Notes: generated by a model from the sequence alone, not told the origin. DNA of 64,000 nucleotides from Clostridia bacterium (GCA_017517135.1 JAFXAK010000007.1:1-64000); one strand, 5' to 3'; counted from the stretch's first letter, positions 20,699 to 29,747 are shown. A program made the numbers and translations.

Positions 20699-20714
20699 GA
20701 AAATTATTAAGATT

Positions 20715-21638
20715 TTATTTTAAGAAGCCCTGAATAATAATTTCCTCTGCCTCGGTTTCGTCGAGACCGAAGGTCATAAGCTTTAACAACTGTTCGTTGT
20801 TTATTCTGCCGATTGCTGCTTCGTGGACTATCTGTGCATCGGCATTGTTTGCGGCAATTTCGGGGATGGAACGGATTTTTGCTTCGTCCATAATAATTGA
20901 GTCACACTGAACATGTGCGGCGCATTTTGCATTGCCTACTGCTCTGGGATAGAACACCTGCTCGGAGCTGTCTTTAGCAACGGAGCGGGAGATTATCTGT
21001 GCGGAAGCGTCCTCACCGTTAAGCTCGATTACCATATTTGACACAGCCGACTGGTTGCCGTGTGTCATAAGTCTTTCGGTAACGATATATTTTGCCCCTG
21101 CTTCGAGAACGGCATTTGTTTCTCTCTCGGTGGAGTCAACACCCTTTATCTGTACGCTTTCCATTTCGCATACTGCATTTTCACCGATGAAAACCTCTGT
21201 TACGGGGTTGAGAACTCTCGCACCCGTACCTTCACCGTCGCCGTAATGCTTTTCAACATACTTCACTCTTGCATTCTTGCCGATAAAGAAGCGGTGAATA
21301 CCGTCGTGACGGCTTTCGTTACAGCCCGAGTTGTGTATACCGCAGCCCGCAACTATAGTGACATCTGCATTTTCGCCGACATAGAAATCATTGTAAACCT
21401 TATCATTCACACCCGATTCGGTGATGATTACGGGGATATATATTGTTTCATTCTTTGTGTCGGGCATAATTCGGATATCAATACCGGGCTTGTCCGTCTT
21501 GTTTTCTATTTGTACCTTTTCGTTTGTTTTTCTTTCAACACCGAGACCGTTTTTTCTGAGATTATAAACGCTGTTTTCAGGAAGAAAGGAAACATCCGAT
21601 ATTGCTTTAAGAAGATTTGATTCCTTGATATCAAGCAT
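20715..21638 (-). CDS. SufB/SufD-like Fe-S assembly scaffold (SmsB type)
   Basis: This 307-residue SufBD-family beta-helix protein would form the scaffold for Fe-S cluster assembly together with the adjacent SufC-like ATPase. It lacks the long N-terminal region of classical SufB (about 470 residues), matching the minimal two-gene SmsCB/SufCB systems of anaerobes and archaea. Visible landmarks are the Cys/His-rich GCGIHNSGCNESRHDGIHR (about 108-126), the Sufs core HVQCDSIIMDEAKI, and the C-terminal EAAIGRINNEQLLKLMTFGL. No sufS, sufU or sufD lies nearby. It overlaps smsC by 8 bp. Confidence 0.87.
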   Translation of the reverse strand: MLDIKESNLLKAISDVSFLPENSVYNLRKNGLGVERKTNEKVQIENKTDKPGIDIRIMPDTKNETIYIPVIITESGVNDKVYNDFYVGENADVTIVAGCGIHNSGCNESRHDGIHRFFIGKNARVKYVEKHYGDGEGTGARVLNPVTEVFIGENAVCEMESVQIKGVDSTERETNAVLEAGAKYIVTERLMTHGNQSAVSNMVIELNGEDASAQIISRSVAKDSSEQVFYPRAVGNAKCAAHVQCDSIIMDEAKIRSIPEIAANNADAQIVHEAAIGRINNEQLLKLMTFGLDETEAEEIIIQGFLK

Positions 21639-22380
21639 TTCCCTCTGCCCCCTTTTCTCCTCTCAGATCACATTTACGGTCAAATTCACCTAAAAGAGTG
21701 GGTAAAATTTCGTCCTTTGCACCCTGAGTACGGATTTTGCCGTCTGCGATAACAATAACCTCATCAGCAAGCTGCATAATCCTTTCCTGATGAGAAATGA
21801 TTATAACACTCTCGTTTTTCTCGCTTGAAAGCATCCTGAAGCTCTTGACAAGCATCTGGAAGCTCCACAGGTCTATGCCTGCCTCGGGCTCGTCATATAT
21901 TGCAAGACCTAAATCTCTTGCCATAAGACTTGCGATTTCTATTCTTTTTACCTCGCCGCCCGAAAGGGAAGAGTCAACCTCGCGGTTGAGGTAGTCCATT
22001 GAGCAAAGACCTACTCTTGTGAGATATGAACAGCACTCGTCCTCGGGAAGCTCGCTGCCGTGTGCAAGGCTTAAAAGTCTGCGCACGGTAAGTCCCTTAA
22101 AGCGTGGAGGCTGCTGGAAGGCATAGCCTATGCCCAATTTTGCTCTTTCGTCTATAGACATATTGGTTATGTCTGTGCCGTTGTAGAGAATTTGTCCCTT
22201 GGTGGGCTTTTCGATACCCATAATAAGACGGGCAAGAGTTGATTTGCCGCCGCCGTTGGGACCTGTTATAACAAGGAATTTTCCGTCCTCAAGAGTGAAG
22301 GACACATCCTCGATTATTTCAAGATTTTTTCCGTCAGCCTCGTTTTTTACCGTGAAGCCGACATTTTTAAGTTCTAACAT
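21631..22380 (-). CDS. SufC-like Fe-S assembly ATPase (SmsC type)
   Basis: This 249-residue ABC-type ATPase drives the SmsB scaffold. Walker A is GPNGGGKST, Q-loop region YAFQQPPRF, signature SLSGGEVKR, Walker B LGLAIYDEPEAGID and the switch histidine IIISHQ. The extended DEPEAGIDL Walker B is typical of SufC. A longer upstream reading frame runs into the preceding gene and has no ribosome site; the ATG at 22380 has GGAG at correct spacing. It overlaps both neighbours, suggesting tight translational coupling. Confidence 0.9.
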   Translation of the reverse strand: MLELKNVGFTVKNEADGKNLEIIEDVSFTLEDGKFLVITGPNGGGKSTLARLIMGIEKPTKGQILYNGTDITNMSIDERAKLGIGYAFQQPPRFKGLTVRRLLSLAHGSELPEDECCSYLTRVGLCSMDYLNREVDSSLSGGEVKRIEIASLMARDLGLAIYDEPEAGIDLWSFQMLVKSFRMLSSEKNESVIIISHQERIMQLADEVIVIADGKIRTQGAKDEILPTLLGEFDRKCDLRGEKGAEGNA

Positions 22381-22673
22381 CTGATTTCTCCTGTGAGGTA
22401 TAACAATATTACAATAATAAGTATTGCCTGTAAAACGATAATAACAGGCAGACCTATCATAAATTTTTTGTGCCGTGTTTTGTGGCGGATAAGCTTCATT
22501 GTGATAAGCTCGGCAACTGCACCGCCGGCAATTCCGACACACATAAGAGTTTTTTCCGCTATGCGGTGTTTTTTCAGTTTTTTTGATGCGATTTTGTCAT
22601 ATATGGTCAGCAATACGCTGATGCCTGATATTACTGCAAAATATAATAATGCAATTTTAACAGTATCGGACAT
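22374..22673 (-). CDS. DUF1294 membrane protein
   Basis: This 99-residue protein has three predicted hydrophobic segments and the DUF1294 hallmarks: IYDKIAS near residue 28, a glycine-rich IAGGAVAE, and the basic RHKTRHKKFM. Function is unknown. Its start (MSDTVK) forms a TAATG overlap with the stop of the upstream GH5 gene, and its end overlaps smsC, so it belongs to this operon. Whether it has anything to do with Fe-S assembly is unknown. Confidence 0.82.
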   Translation of the reverse strand: MSDTVKIALLYFAVISGISVLLTIYDKIASKKLKKHRIAEKTLMCVGIAGGAVAELITMKLIRHKTRHKKFMIGLPVIIVLQAILIIVILLYLTGEIRC

Positions 22674-24148
22674 TAAAATTCCACCTTGACAACACATTCA
22701 CCCTTGCCGGCAGAAACCTGCAGAAGGTATGCATTGCCGATTTCTTTGAGGGTGTATTTTTTTGTTGAATATACAGCCTGAGGCTTTTGGGGAAGATAAA
22801 TTACTGTGGGAGACTTTATTGTTGATGAGCCTGTGTATGAAAGCACAAAGGTGTTAGCTTTCTTATCGTGCTCATATTTCTTTATGGTGCCGGCAACTGC
22901 CTGGGGAAGAGGACGGGAGATTATATCCATAATCTTTGAATCCTCAAAGCCGCCGAAATAGTGCCAATAGGTCTGACTCCATCTGTTGCGGTCGAATTTG
23001 TCAACAAGATGCTGTAAAGCGGGGTATCTTTCACCGCCGGGCACCATACCGCCCCATTCACCTACAAGCACGGGACAGTCAAGTCTTGCCTGTGTTCTTT
23101 CGTGCTCATTGAAGATATGGTCAATTCGGTAGGGACTTGCTTCGTTTGTGAGGGGAGTGTCAACAGTAAGGTCATAGCCGTGCGGAGAGAAAACAAGGTC
23201 TGCTTCCTTTGTTCCGTCTTCATATGTAACTCTCGGTGTTGAGCAAGGAATACCCGTGTTTGAATAGTAGCAGTTTTCCATAAATATCAGGCCCTTTTTT
23301 GTAACCTGACGGATTGCTATTGAGCAACGCTTCATAAAGGGATAGAATTTTTCGGTATCAAACTTATAGATATACTTATTACCCTCGTTTATGATGTTCT
23401 TATACACCTTTTCATCGTCAACGCAGGAGAGCATTGCCATAACATCTCTTGAAAGTGCATCGGAAACCAACTTTTTACGGTCAACTCTTTCGTGGAAAAG
23501 AAGAGTTTTGATAACACCGCCTACTATTCTTCTGAAGGTTTTTCCGCCTGAGGAGCCGGGATAAGGCTCATTGAATACATCATAGCCTATAACACATTCA
23601 TAATCTCCCAGATAGGAAATTGTGTATTTGAGCATATCGCAGAATCTGTCCTGAAGACCTCTTCCTCTGTAGGGTTCATTGTCCCAGAATTTGTCAAAGG
23701 AGTGCTGAACACCCTTGTTGAAGAAATAGCCTTCAGCCCAGATAAGTCTGATTTTCTTTACCTTGTGCGCATCCGTACAAGCCCACAACGGTGCACCGTC
23801 ACCGTAATGTGTGTCAAAGGGACTGTATAAGTCCTGATGCCAGTCAAGAAAAACATACATATTATTCTTTTCGCACAAAGCGAGAATTTCTTTCACTCCG
23901 TCAAGGTATGCATTGTTGTACTCGCAGGGGTTAGGCTCAATACCTGCCCAGGTCATACCGAGGCGGATTATGTTTATGCCCTTGGCGGTAAGCTTTTTGA
24001 GAAGCTCATCTGTTATATCGGATTTATAACGGATAACACCGTCTTCATCAGGCTCACAGCCCTTGTATACAAAGTTAAGACCGTTAAAAATTCTTTCTCT
24101 TCCGAAATTATCAATAATTCTTCTGCCGTCAACTGCTAAAGTGTTCAT
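22673..24148 (-). CDS. Glycoside hydrolase family 5, endoglycoceramidase-like
   Basis: This 491-residue hydrolase has no signal peptide, so it is probably cytoplasmic. GH5 landmarks are GMTWAGIEP, FLDWHQDLYS, the acid/base glutamate in DVFNEPYPG and the nucleophile in VLVGEWGGM. The pattern WHQDLY...GAPLWA plus a C-terminal beta-sandwich (last 90 residues) resembles endoglycoceramidase-type GH5 enzymes, which act on glycolipids or glycosides. The start at 24148 (MNTLAVDG) has AGGAGG and is preferred over upstream starts. It is divergent from a GPH sugar symporter, which may import its substrate. Confidence 0.85.
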   Translation of the reverse strand: MNTLAVDGRRIIDNFGRERIFNGLNFVYKGCEPDEDGVIRYKSDITDELLKKLTAKGINIIRLGMTWAGIEPNPCEYNNAYLDGVKEILALCEKNNMYVFLDWHQDLYSPFDTHYGDGAPLWACTDAHKVKKIRLIWAEGYFFNKGVQHSFDKFWDNEPYRGRGLQDRFCDMLKYTISYLGDYECVIGYDVFNEPYPGSSGGKTFRRIVGGVIKTLLFHERVDRKKLVSDALSRDVMAMLSCVDDEKVYKNIINEGNKYIYKFDTEKFYPFMKRCSIAIRQVTKKGLIFMENCYYSNTGIPCSTPRVTYEDGTKEADLVFSPHGYDLTVDTPLTNEASPYRIDHIFNEHERTQARLDCPVLVGEWGGMVPGGERYPALQHLVDKFDRNRWSQTYWHYFGGFEDSKIMDIISRPLPQAVAGTIKKYEHDKKANTFVLSYTGSSTIKSPTVIYLPQKPQAVYSTKKYTLKEIGNAYLLQVSAGKGECVVKVEF

Positions 24149-24180
24149 AAAAATCCTCCTGTCAAAATACATACACAATT

Positions 24181-24209
24181 ATGTTACCATTATATAATAA
24201 AAAAGTCAA
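24181..24209 (-). promoter_or_regulatory. Promoter candidate for the GH5-DUF1294-smsCB operon
   Basis: On the minus strand TTGACT (24204-24209) is 17 bp from TAACAT (24181-24186), 33 bp before the GH5 start codon. Confidence 0.5.
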
Positions 24210-24231
24210 ACATTATTATATATAAATTAAC

Positions 24232-24260
24232 TTTACAAATCGGCTTTATAATGTTAATAT
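24232..24260 (+). promoter_or_regulatory. Promoter candidate for the GPH symporter
   Basis: TTTACA (24232-24237) is 17 bp from TAATAT (24255-24260), 50 bp before the symporter start. It is divergent from the GH5 promoter candidate. Confidence 0.5.
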
Positions 24261-24310
24261 AAGATGACGGATTATTACCGTCACCCTAAAAAACAAACGG
24301 AGACACTTTT

Positions 24311-25762
24311 ATGGGAAAGTTAAAGGATTTTACAGATAAGGTCTGGTACGGCACGGGTGCCATAGGACTTGATTTAAGCTACGGTATGTTCAACGGCAGA
24401 CTTTCAAAATATCTTACCGATGTTTTAGGTCTTAATACCAATTTCCTTTTGGGACTTACTGCGGCTGCGCGTATATGGGACGGAATAAACGATCCTATGA
24501 TGGGAAGCATTGTTGACCACACAAACACAAAGTTCGGCAGATACCGTCCGTGGGTAATGATAGGCTCCTGCCTTAATGCTCTTGTGCTGTTTCTTCTGTT
24601 CTTCAATCCGGGCTTTTCAACAGGCTCAATATGGCTTTATATTTACATAGCTGTGATGTATATTCTCTGGGGTATGTCAAACACCACGGCAGATATTCCG
24701 TACTGGTCGATGGTTCCGTCGTTTACAAGCGATCCGAAAGAAAGAAGCATTATTGCAACTATCGCAAGAACATTTTCAGGCCTCGGTCAGGGCATAGTGC
24801 AGATAGGCTCACCTATGCTTCTCAACGCTTTGGGTACTGTTGTGCAGAATACGGACGGTTCAACCACAACCGTGTGGACACAGAATAGCTACACAATATG
24901 TGCGGTTGTCTGCTCGGTATGTCTTATTCTGTTCTCCGGCATATCAATGTCAAAAGTAAAGGAAACACAGCATGTTGTAAATCAGGAAAAGTTCTCCTTT
25001 AAGCGTATTTTTGATGTTATAAAGAATAACGACCAGCTGAGAGTGTTTATGCTCTTTGCAATGCTCTCAAATGCGGGCTTCTACACCACAAGCGGTGTAC
25101 AGGACTATTTCTTCGGCATAGTTATGGAGGATACCTCCGCACAGTCGCTTTTCAGCACCTTCGGTGCAATAGGCTCAATATTGGGACTTGGTGTTATCCC
25201 CGTTATGATGAAGTTTACCTCGAGAAGAAGAACATATCAGTTCTCTTTGTCACTCGCCCTCTTCGGATATCTCGGAATGTTTGCGGGCGGACAGCTTTTC
25301 GCTTCAAAGATGCTTCTCAATATCTTCAATCTCGTAACACAGATAGGCACGGCTTCAATGTTTGTTTCTCAGACAGTATTCCTTGCGGATGTTGTTGACT
25401 ACGGTGAGGTCACAACAGGTGAGAGAAACGAGTCCGTAACCTTTGCTATGAAGGGCTTTTTGCAGAAGATGGCATATACCGTACAGACGGTTATTCTCTT
25501 TGCAGTCCTCGGTATTGTGGGCTATAACTCCTATAAGCCCGATGCAAACGGTGTTACCGTATATCCCAAGAAGGTCAAGGCGGGCATAAGCTCGGTTATG
25601 TATATAATTCCTCCCGTATTCTTTATTCTGTCAATAATCGTGTTCAGCACGAAGTTTAAGCTTCACGGTGAATATATGGAAAGCATTACCGCTCAGGTAA
25701 CGGCAGCAAGAGAGAAGCGTATGGGACTCAGCGGAGAAAAGGTCAATGAGTGTGCAGAATAA
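24311..25762 (+). CDS. GPH-family sugar:cation symporter
   Basis: This 483-residue, 12-span transporter of the glycoside-pentoside-hexuronide:cation symporter family begins with DKVWYGTGAIGLDLSYGMF. It carries the family loop RIWDGINDPMMGSIVDHTNTKFGRYRPW, followed by a second conserved stretch DIPYWSM. It would bring in a glycoside or uronide with Na+ or H+. It is divergent from the GH5 gene with 160 bp between. The substrate is unknown. It overlaps the next gene by 17 bp. Confidence 0.9.
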   Translation: MGKLKDFTDKVWYGTGAIGLDLSYGMFNGRLSKYLTDVLGLNTNFLLGLTAAARIWDGINDPMMGSIVDHTNTKFGRYRPWVMIGSCLNALVLFLLFFNPGFSTGSIWLYIYIAVMYILWGMSNTTADIPYWSMVPSFTSDPKERSIIATIARTFSGLGQGIVQIGSPMLLNALGTVVQNTDGSTTTVWTQNSYTICAVVCSVCLILFSGISMSKVKETQHVVNQEKFSFKRIFDVIKNNDQLRVFMLFAMLSNAGFYTTSGVQDYFFGIVMEDTSAQSLFSTFGAIGSILGLGVIPVMMKFTSRRRTYQFSLSLALFGYLGMFAGGQLFASKMLLNIFNLVTQIGTASMFVSQTVFLADVVDYGEVTTGERNESVTFAMKGFLQKMAYTVQTVILFAVLGIVGYNSYKPDANGVTVYPKKVKAGISSVMYIIPPVFFILSIIVFSTKFKLHGEYMESITAQVTAAREKRMGLSGEKVNECAE

Positions 25763-26480
25763 ATCCCTTTATTTTAACGGCTTCGGTAAAATTACGGGCA
25801 TAAGCTCGTCCGTACTCAAAATACTTGCGATACTTCTGATGTGCGTTGACCATTTCAGCGTTGCCTTCTTCGGTCAGGGCGTTACCTTTATGAGACTTAT
25901 CGGCAGAATAGCCTTTCCGCTGTTTGCCTTTATGGTGGCAGAGGGTGCAAGACGGACAAAAGGCCGTGAAAAGTATATGCTCCGTCTTCTGGTTTTCGCC
26001 CTTGTTTCGGAAGTACCTTTTGATTACTTTGTAAGCTCCTCGTATTTTGATATGTCCTATCAGAATGTGTTTTTCACTCTGTTTTTCGGCTTGTTTTCCG
26101 TATGGTGCTATGAGCTTCTTAAAAGTAAGAAGCTTACAGCTCTGAGTGCTTTGCCCTTGCTTGTCTCATGTGCGGGAGCCGCTTTGCTCAATACGGACTA
26201 TTCTGCAACGGGAGTTATCTGTATATTTATTTTCTATGTGTCTGCACAGAAAGACTTTCTTATAAAGCTGCTCTTTTACGCTTTAGCCATAGTGACGCTG
26301 AGTATAAATATCACCTCAAGCGGAATAGGCTTTGTTGATGTTGAGCTTTACGCTCTGACAGCTTTGATACCTATATTCTTATACAACGGTAAAAAAGGCT
26401 TTAAGATGAACAAATACTTCTTCTATGCCTTTTACCCTGTGCATATGCTTATCCTTAAATTATTAGCATCTGTTTTCTGA
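25746..26480 (+). CDS. TraX-like integral membrane protein
   Basis: The 244-residue polytopic protein matches the TraX family (VLKILAILLMCVDHF near residue 24, LIGRIAFPLFAFMVAEGARRT, FFYAFYPVHMLIL at the end). F-plasmid TraX acetylates pilin, but chromosomal clostridial homologues have unknown acceptors. It overlaps the symporter gene by 17 bp, so it is translated from the same mRNA. A strong terminator follows. Confidence 0.85.
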   Translation: MSVQNKSLYFNGFGKITGISSSVLKILAILLMCVDHFSVAFFGQGVTFMRLIGRIAFPLFAFMVAEGARRTKGREKYMLRLLVFALVSEVPFDYFVSSSYFDMSYQNVFFTLFFGLFSVWCYELLKSKKLTALSALPLLVSCAGAALLNTDYSATGVICIFIFYVSAQKDFLIKLLFYALAIVTLSINITSSGIGFVDVELYALTALIPIFLYNGKKGFKMNKYFFYAFYPVHMLILKLLASVF

Positions 26481-26491
26481 TATACAAAAAA

Positions 26492-26525
26492 GAAAGACAT
26501 CGGAGCAAAATCCGATGTCTTTTTT
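26492..26525. terminator. Terminator between traX-like and ferredoxin genes
   Basis: A perfect 12-bp stem (AAAGACATCGGA / TCCGATGTCTTT, 6-nt loop) is followed by TTTTT and preceded by a run of A, so it can serve both convergent genes. Confidence 0.9.
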
Positions 26526-26550
26526 CACTTACTGAATAAGTAGTTGTTGA

Positions 26551-26721
26551 TTAGTCAGCAACGGGAGCATCTACGGGGCAGGAATCTGCACAAGCGCCGC
26601 AATCAATGCAAAGATCTTCATTGATTTCGTACTTGCCATCGCCTTCAGAGATAGCTTCAACGGGGCAGTCTGCTGCACAAGCGCCGCAACCGATGCATTC
26701 GTCTGTAATTCTGTATGCCAT
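26551..26721 (-). CDS. 2[4Fe-4S] ferredoxin
   Basis: This 56-residue clostridial-type ferredoxin has two complete cluster motifs, CIGCGACAADCP and CIDCGACADSCP, and an acidic composition. It is a small electron carrier for fermentative redox enzymes. The start MAYRITDE (26721) has AGGAGG upstream, and a longer upstream frame is not supported. It is monocistronic and followed by a hairpin shared with traX. Confidence 0.95.
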   Translation of the reverse strand: MAYRITDECIGCGACAADCPVEAISEGDGKYEINEDLCIDCGACADSCPVDAPVAD

Positions 26722-26824
26722 TAGTGTGACCTCCTTTGTGTCTTTTTCTTCATTGTAGCACAAAAAAATCAAATTTCAATAGGAAATTTATATTTTTTCT
26801 GCTTAATTTTTTTTGTACGAAAAA

Positions 26825-27691
26825 TTATTCTTCAATGCCCTTGAGAGCCTCGATTTCGTCACGGTTTACTCTTATCTGTGAGTCCTTGATAAGCTTGACT
26901 GTCTTTTTGTTATAAGAGCCGGGAGCCGCATCGGGATAGCGGTCAAGACGGACCTTGAGCATACCCGTAAGGAGATTTACATCAACAACCTCGCCTCTGC
27001 CGTCGGGGGTGTCAACAATAGCACCTGTCTTAGGTGTTGAGCGCAGGAGATATTCATAGGAATCCTGCTCGTATTTGAGACAGCACATAAGTCTCCCGCA
27101 GGTACCGCTGATTTTTACGGGATTGAGCGACAGTCCCTGTTCCTTTGCCATTTTTATTGACACGGGCTGGAAATCGTTCAGAAATTCCTTACAGCAGAAA
27201 GGTCTTCCGCACACACCGAGACCGCCGAGCATCTTTGCCTCGTCTCTTACACCTATCTGACGAAGCTCAATTCTTACCTTGAAAACAGCCGCAAGGCTCT
27301 TTACAAGCTCACGGAAATCAACTCTTTCGGGGGCTGTGTAGAAGAAAAGAATTTTTGAGCCGTCAAAGGTATATTCAACCTCAACAAGGCTCATATCGAG
27401 CTTGAAATACTCGATTTTCTCAAGACATATCTGAAATGCCTTTTTTTCCTTTTCCTTGTTGGATATCAGCACCTTTTCGTCCTCGGGTGTTGCAATTCTT
27501 ATTATACTTTTAAGCGGCTTTACAAGGCTTTCCTCGGGAACCTGAGTATTCGCTGCTGCACATTCGCCGCATTCTATTCCTCTTACGGTTTCAACTATTA
27601 CCTTCTGTCCCTTTTTGATTGTATGTCCTGCGGGATCGAAATAGTATATTTTACCGACTTCTTTAAATCTTACTCCTATGACTTCTGCCAT
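26825..27691 (-). CDS. ricT: PSP1-domain protein (RicT/YaaT-like)
   Basis: This 288-residue cytoplasmic protein has the PSP1 C-terminal domain (ELRQIGVRDEAKMLGGLGVCGRPFCCKEF) with conserved cysteines around residues 165-210 (GRPFCC, GTCGRLMCCLKYE). In Bacillus the homologue RicT/YaaT forms a Fe-S containing complex that promotes RNase Y maturation and phosphorelay output. It follows holB by 7 bp. The darA-holB-ricT order is the conserved Firmicutes arrangement. Confidence 0.88.
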   Translation of the reverse strand: MAEVIGVRFKEVGKIYYFDPAGHTIKKGQKVIVETVRGIECGECAAANTQVPEESLVKPLKSIIRIATPEDEKVLISNKEKEKKAFQICLEKIEYFKLDMSLVEVEYTFDGSKILFFYTAPERVDFRELVKSLAAVFKVRIELRQIGVRDEAKMLGGLGVCGRPFCCKEFLNDFQPVSIKMAKEQGLSLNPVKISGTCGRLMCCLKYEQDSYEYLLRSTPKTGAIVDTPDGRGEVVDVNLLTGMLKVRLDRYPDAAPGSYNKKTVKLIKDSQIRVNRDEIEALKGIEE

Positions 27692-27698
27692 CTGATTG

Positions 27699-28607
27699 TC
27701 ATCCTATTCTTTCTTTCATTATAACCGCCAATAAAGACGAAAGGCGGGTTATGAGTAAATTTTCGTTTGCATTCATTGCTGCATCGGATTGTATTATATC
27801 CATAGCATCCTTTATTTTCAACAGGGATTGAGTGCCAAAGCTTCTTGCAAGCGAGTATGCTTCTAATTCGCAGCCCGAAAGCAAGGGAGCATTACTGCCC
27901 TCAGTCAGAGCATCGCGCACAATATTTGTTATTTTTTCTGCACACTGCTTTGTCAGCTGACGGTTTTTCTGCAAGGGTGCGGTTTTGAGGAAGAGTGAAA
28001 ATTCATCCTCCTTGCAAAGTGCATTCACTATGTCCTTTGCCGTGTTCAATACCTTTTCGTTTTCGGTTTTTATCTTTGCCGAAAGGGTGTCTCCCAAGTG
28101 AAATTCAACACATCTTGAAATTATTGTTTCAAGCATTTTTTCTCTCAGCTCGCAAAGAAAAATGAACATCACAAACTCGGGAGGCTCCTCTATGCTTTTG
28201 AGCAGAGCATTCTGTATCACGGGGGAGAGGGAATTTGCATCGGGGAAGATATACACCTTGTTTGCCGCCTCGTTGGGGGATAAATACAGAGAGGACAAAA
28301 CAAGAGAATCTATCTGCTCCTTTGAAACATTCTTTTTGTCTTTTTCGGGAACAATGTTAATTATATCAGGGTGTGAGCCTGCCTTTATCTTGATGCAGTC
28401 GGAGCATGTGCCGCACGGAACACCGTTTTTAAGCTGAGAGCACATCACGGCATTTGCCAGCTCAAGAGCGCATTTTTTCTGCAAAGCATCATTGCCGCCC
28501 GACAGCATAACGGTCTGCGGTATCCTGCCGTTGACCGAAAGCGTATTGACAGCCCTTATGGTATGTTCGGGTATTTCGGGTGAGTTAAAAATCATCAGTC
28601 CGCTCAC
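27699..28607 (-). CDS. holB: DNA polymerase III delta' subunit
   Basis: This clamp-loader subunit of 302 residues contains the degenerate P-loop region MLSGGNDALQKK, a zinc-binding set (CSQL...CGTCSDC about residues 53-67), and the AAA+ segment KVYIFPDANSLSPVIQNALLKSIEEP with SRC downstream (TIISRCVEF). The frame opens at a GTG that overlaps the darA stop codon by 4 bp. An ATG four codons later is an alternative start. Its place between darA and ricT is conserved. Confidence 0.9.
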   Translation of the reverse strand: MSGLMIFNSPEIPEHTIRAVNTLSVNGRIPQTVMLSGGNDALQKKCALELANAVMCSQLKNGVPCGTCSDCIKIKAGSHPDIINIVPEKDKKNVSKEQIDSLVLSSLYLSPNEAANKVYIFPDANSLSPVIQNALLKSIEEPPEFVMFIFLCELREKMLETIISRCVEFHLGDTLSAKIKTENEKVLNTAKDIVNALCKEDEFSLFLKTAPLQKNRQLTKQCAEKITNIVRDALTEGSNAPLLSGCELEAYSLARSFGTQSLLKIKDAMDIIQSDAAMNANENLLITRLSSLLAVIMKERIG

Positions 28608-28930
28608 ATCTTTATGAATTTATCGATATCAACAACGAAAACCGTTGCACCGCCGACGGTTACCTCAACGGGAAGTGTTGTGAAGAACTGGTCTGCATAG
28701 CTGCCTGTTGTTGCATTGACAACCTGTGAACGCTTTGAACAGCACTCACGCATAATTTCAATAATCTCGTCAACCTTTTCATCCTGCGTGCCTATAAGCA
28801 GAGTAACATTTCCTGCCTTGAGAAAGCCGCCTGTTGTTGAAAGCTTTGTTGACATAAAGCCCGCCTTGTTGAGCTTTGAAATGAGGTTGGAAGAATCCTC
28901 CTTGTTGACAACTGCGATTACTAATTTCAT
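28604..28930 (-). CDS. darA: Cyclic di-AMP receptor, PII-like (DarA)
   Basis: This 108-residue PII-like protein of the DarA/PstA family is expected to bind c-di-AMP as a trimer. The family core TKLSTTGGFLKAGN (about 28-41), LLIGTQDEKV and VEVTVGGATVFVV are present. The syntenic holB-ricT context identifies it as the orthologue of Bacillus YaaQ/DarA. A second copy is found at 48542-48868. AGGAGG lies just before the ATG. Confidence 0.92.
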   Translation of the reverse strand: MKLVIAVVNKEDSSNLISKLNKAGFMSTKLSTTGGFLKAGNVTLLIGTQDEKVDEIIEIMRECCSKRSQVVNATTGSYADQFFTTLPVEVTVGGATVFVVDIDKFIKM

Positions 28931-28945
28931 ATTCTTTTCCTCCTG

Positions 28946-29740
28946 TCAGGGATTGTTGTAGTTTATTGCATTTATGTTGCGGTCTATTGTTTTCTGACCT
29001 CTCCAGGCAAAGGCTCTGCCTTCAACCGGATCGCCCGCCTTCACCGTAGGTCTTGCGGTTTCAAAAAATTCTTTTATGGGAGTTACTTTCGCGAGCTTAT
29101 TCATAGGACAGCTTTTCTGACATATATCACAGCCCCACGCACAGTTGTATTGAGCCATTTTCTGTATGACCTCTTCGGATAATTCACCCTTTTTCTGCGA
29201 AAGATGAGAAAGACATAAATCCTTGTTTACTCCGTTTTCGCCCAGCGCCCTTGTGGGACACGCCTCAATGCATTTGTTACAGCCCGAGCAAAGAGAGATT
29301 TCTTTGTTTTGTATGTCAAACTCTCTGTCTGTTACGATTTCACCGAGAAAAACCCAGGAGCCGTATTCTTCGTTTATGAAAAGACGGTTTTTGCCGAACA
29401 CACCAAGCCCCGCATTTACCGCACAGAATACCTCGGGCAGAGGAGAATTGTCAATAAATGCTTCAAAGCTGTTTTCGGGATATAAGCATTTCAATTTCTG
29501 AGTGAATTTGTTTAACATTTCTGATGCTGTTATATGATAGTCGGCACTTACCGCATAACGGGATATGTTGGAATTTTCATAATATTCCTCGCCTAAATAA
29601 TAGGGGAAAAGCACCGTTATTATGCTTTTTGCGTTTTCGGGAAGTCTTTTCTTTGCGGCACACTCAAAGAGCATATGCTTTACTGCCTCAAAGGACGATA
29701 TGCCGAAGGGGAGAGAGCCAAAAATTTCTTTAAGTTCCAT
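28946..29740 (-). CDS. Short QueG-like double [4Fe-4S] protein
   Basis: This 264-residue iron-sulfur protein is related to epoxyqueuosine reductase. It has the ferredoxin-like pair CSGCNKCIEACPTRAL (about 155-170) and CAWGCDICQKSCPMN (about 205-219), plus the N-terminal DUF1730-like segment. It is about 100 residues shorter than typical QueG (about 380) and lacks the C-terminal HEAT-like region. It may be a reductase of another substrate or a compact QueG. The start at 29740 is preferred because the frame upstream overlaps the neighbouring gene. Confidence 0.75.
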   Translation of the reverse strand: MELKEIFGSLPFGISSFEAVKHMLFECAAKKRLPENAKSIITVLFPYYLGEEYYENSNISRYAVSADYHITASEMLNKFTQKLKCLYPENSFEAFIDNSPLPEVFCAVNAGLGVFGKNRLFINEEYGSWVFLGEIVTDREFDIQNKEISLCSGCNKCIEACPTRALGENGVNKDLCLSHLSQKKGELSEEVIQKMAQYNCAWGCDICQKSCPMNKLAKVTPIKEFFETARPTVKAGDPVEGRAFAWRGQKTIDRNINAINYNNP

Positions 29741-29747
29741 ATTTTTC

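Noticed and set aside
21060-21620. 186-codon frame opposite smsB
   Set aside because: It is antisense to a conserved gene, has no ribosome site and its translation has no recognisable motif.
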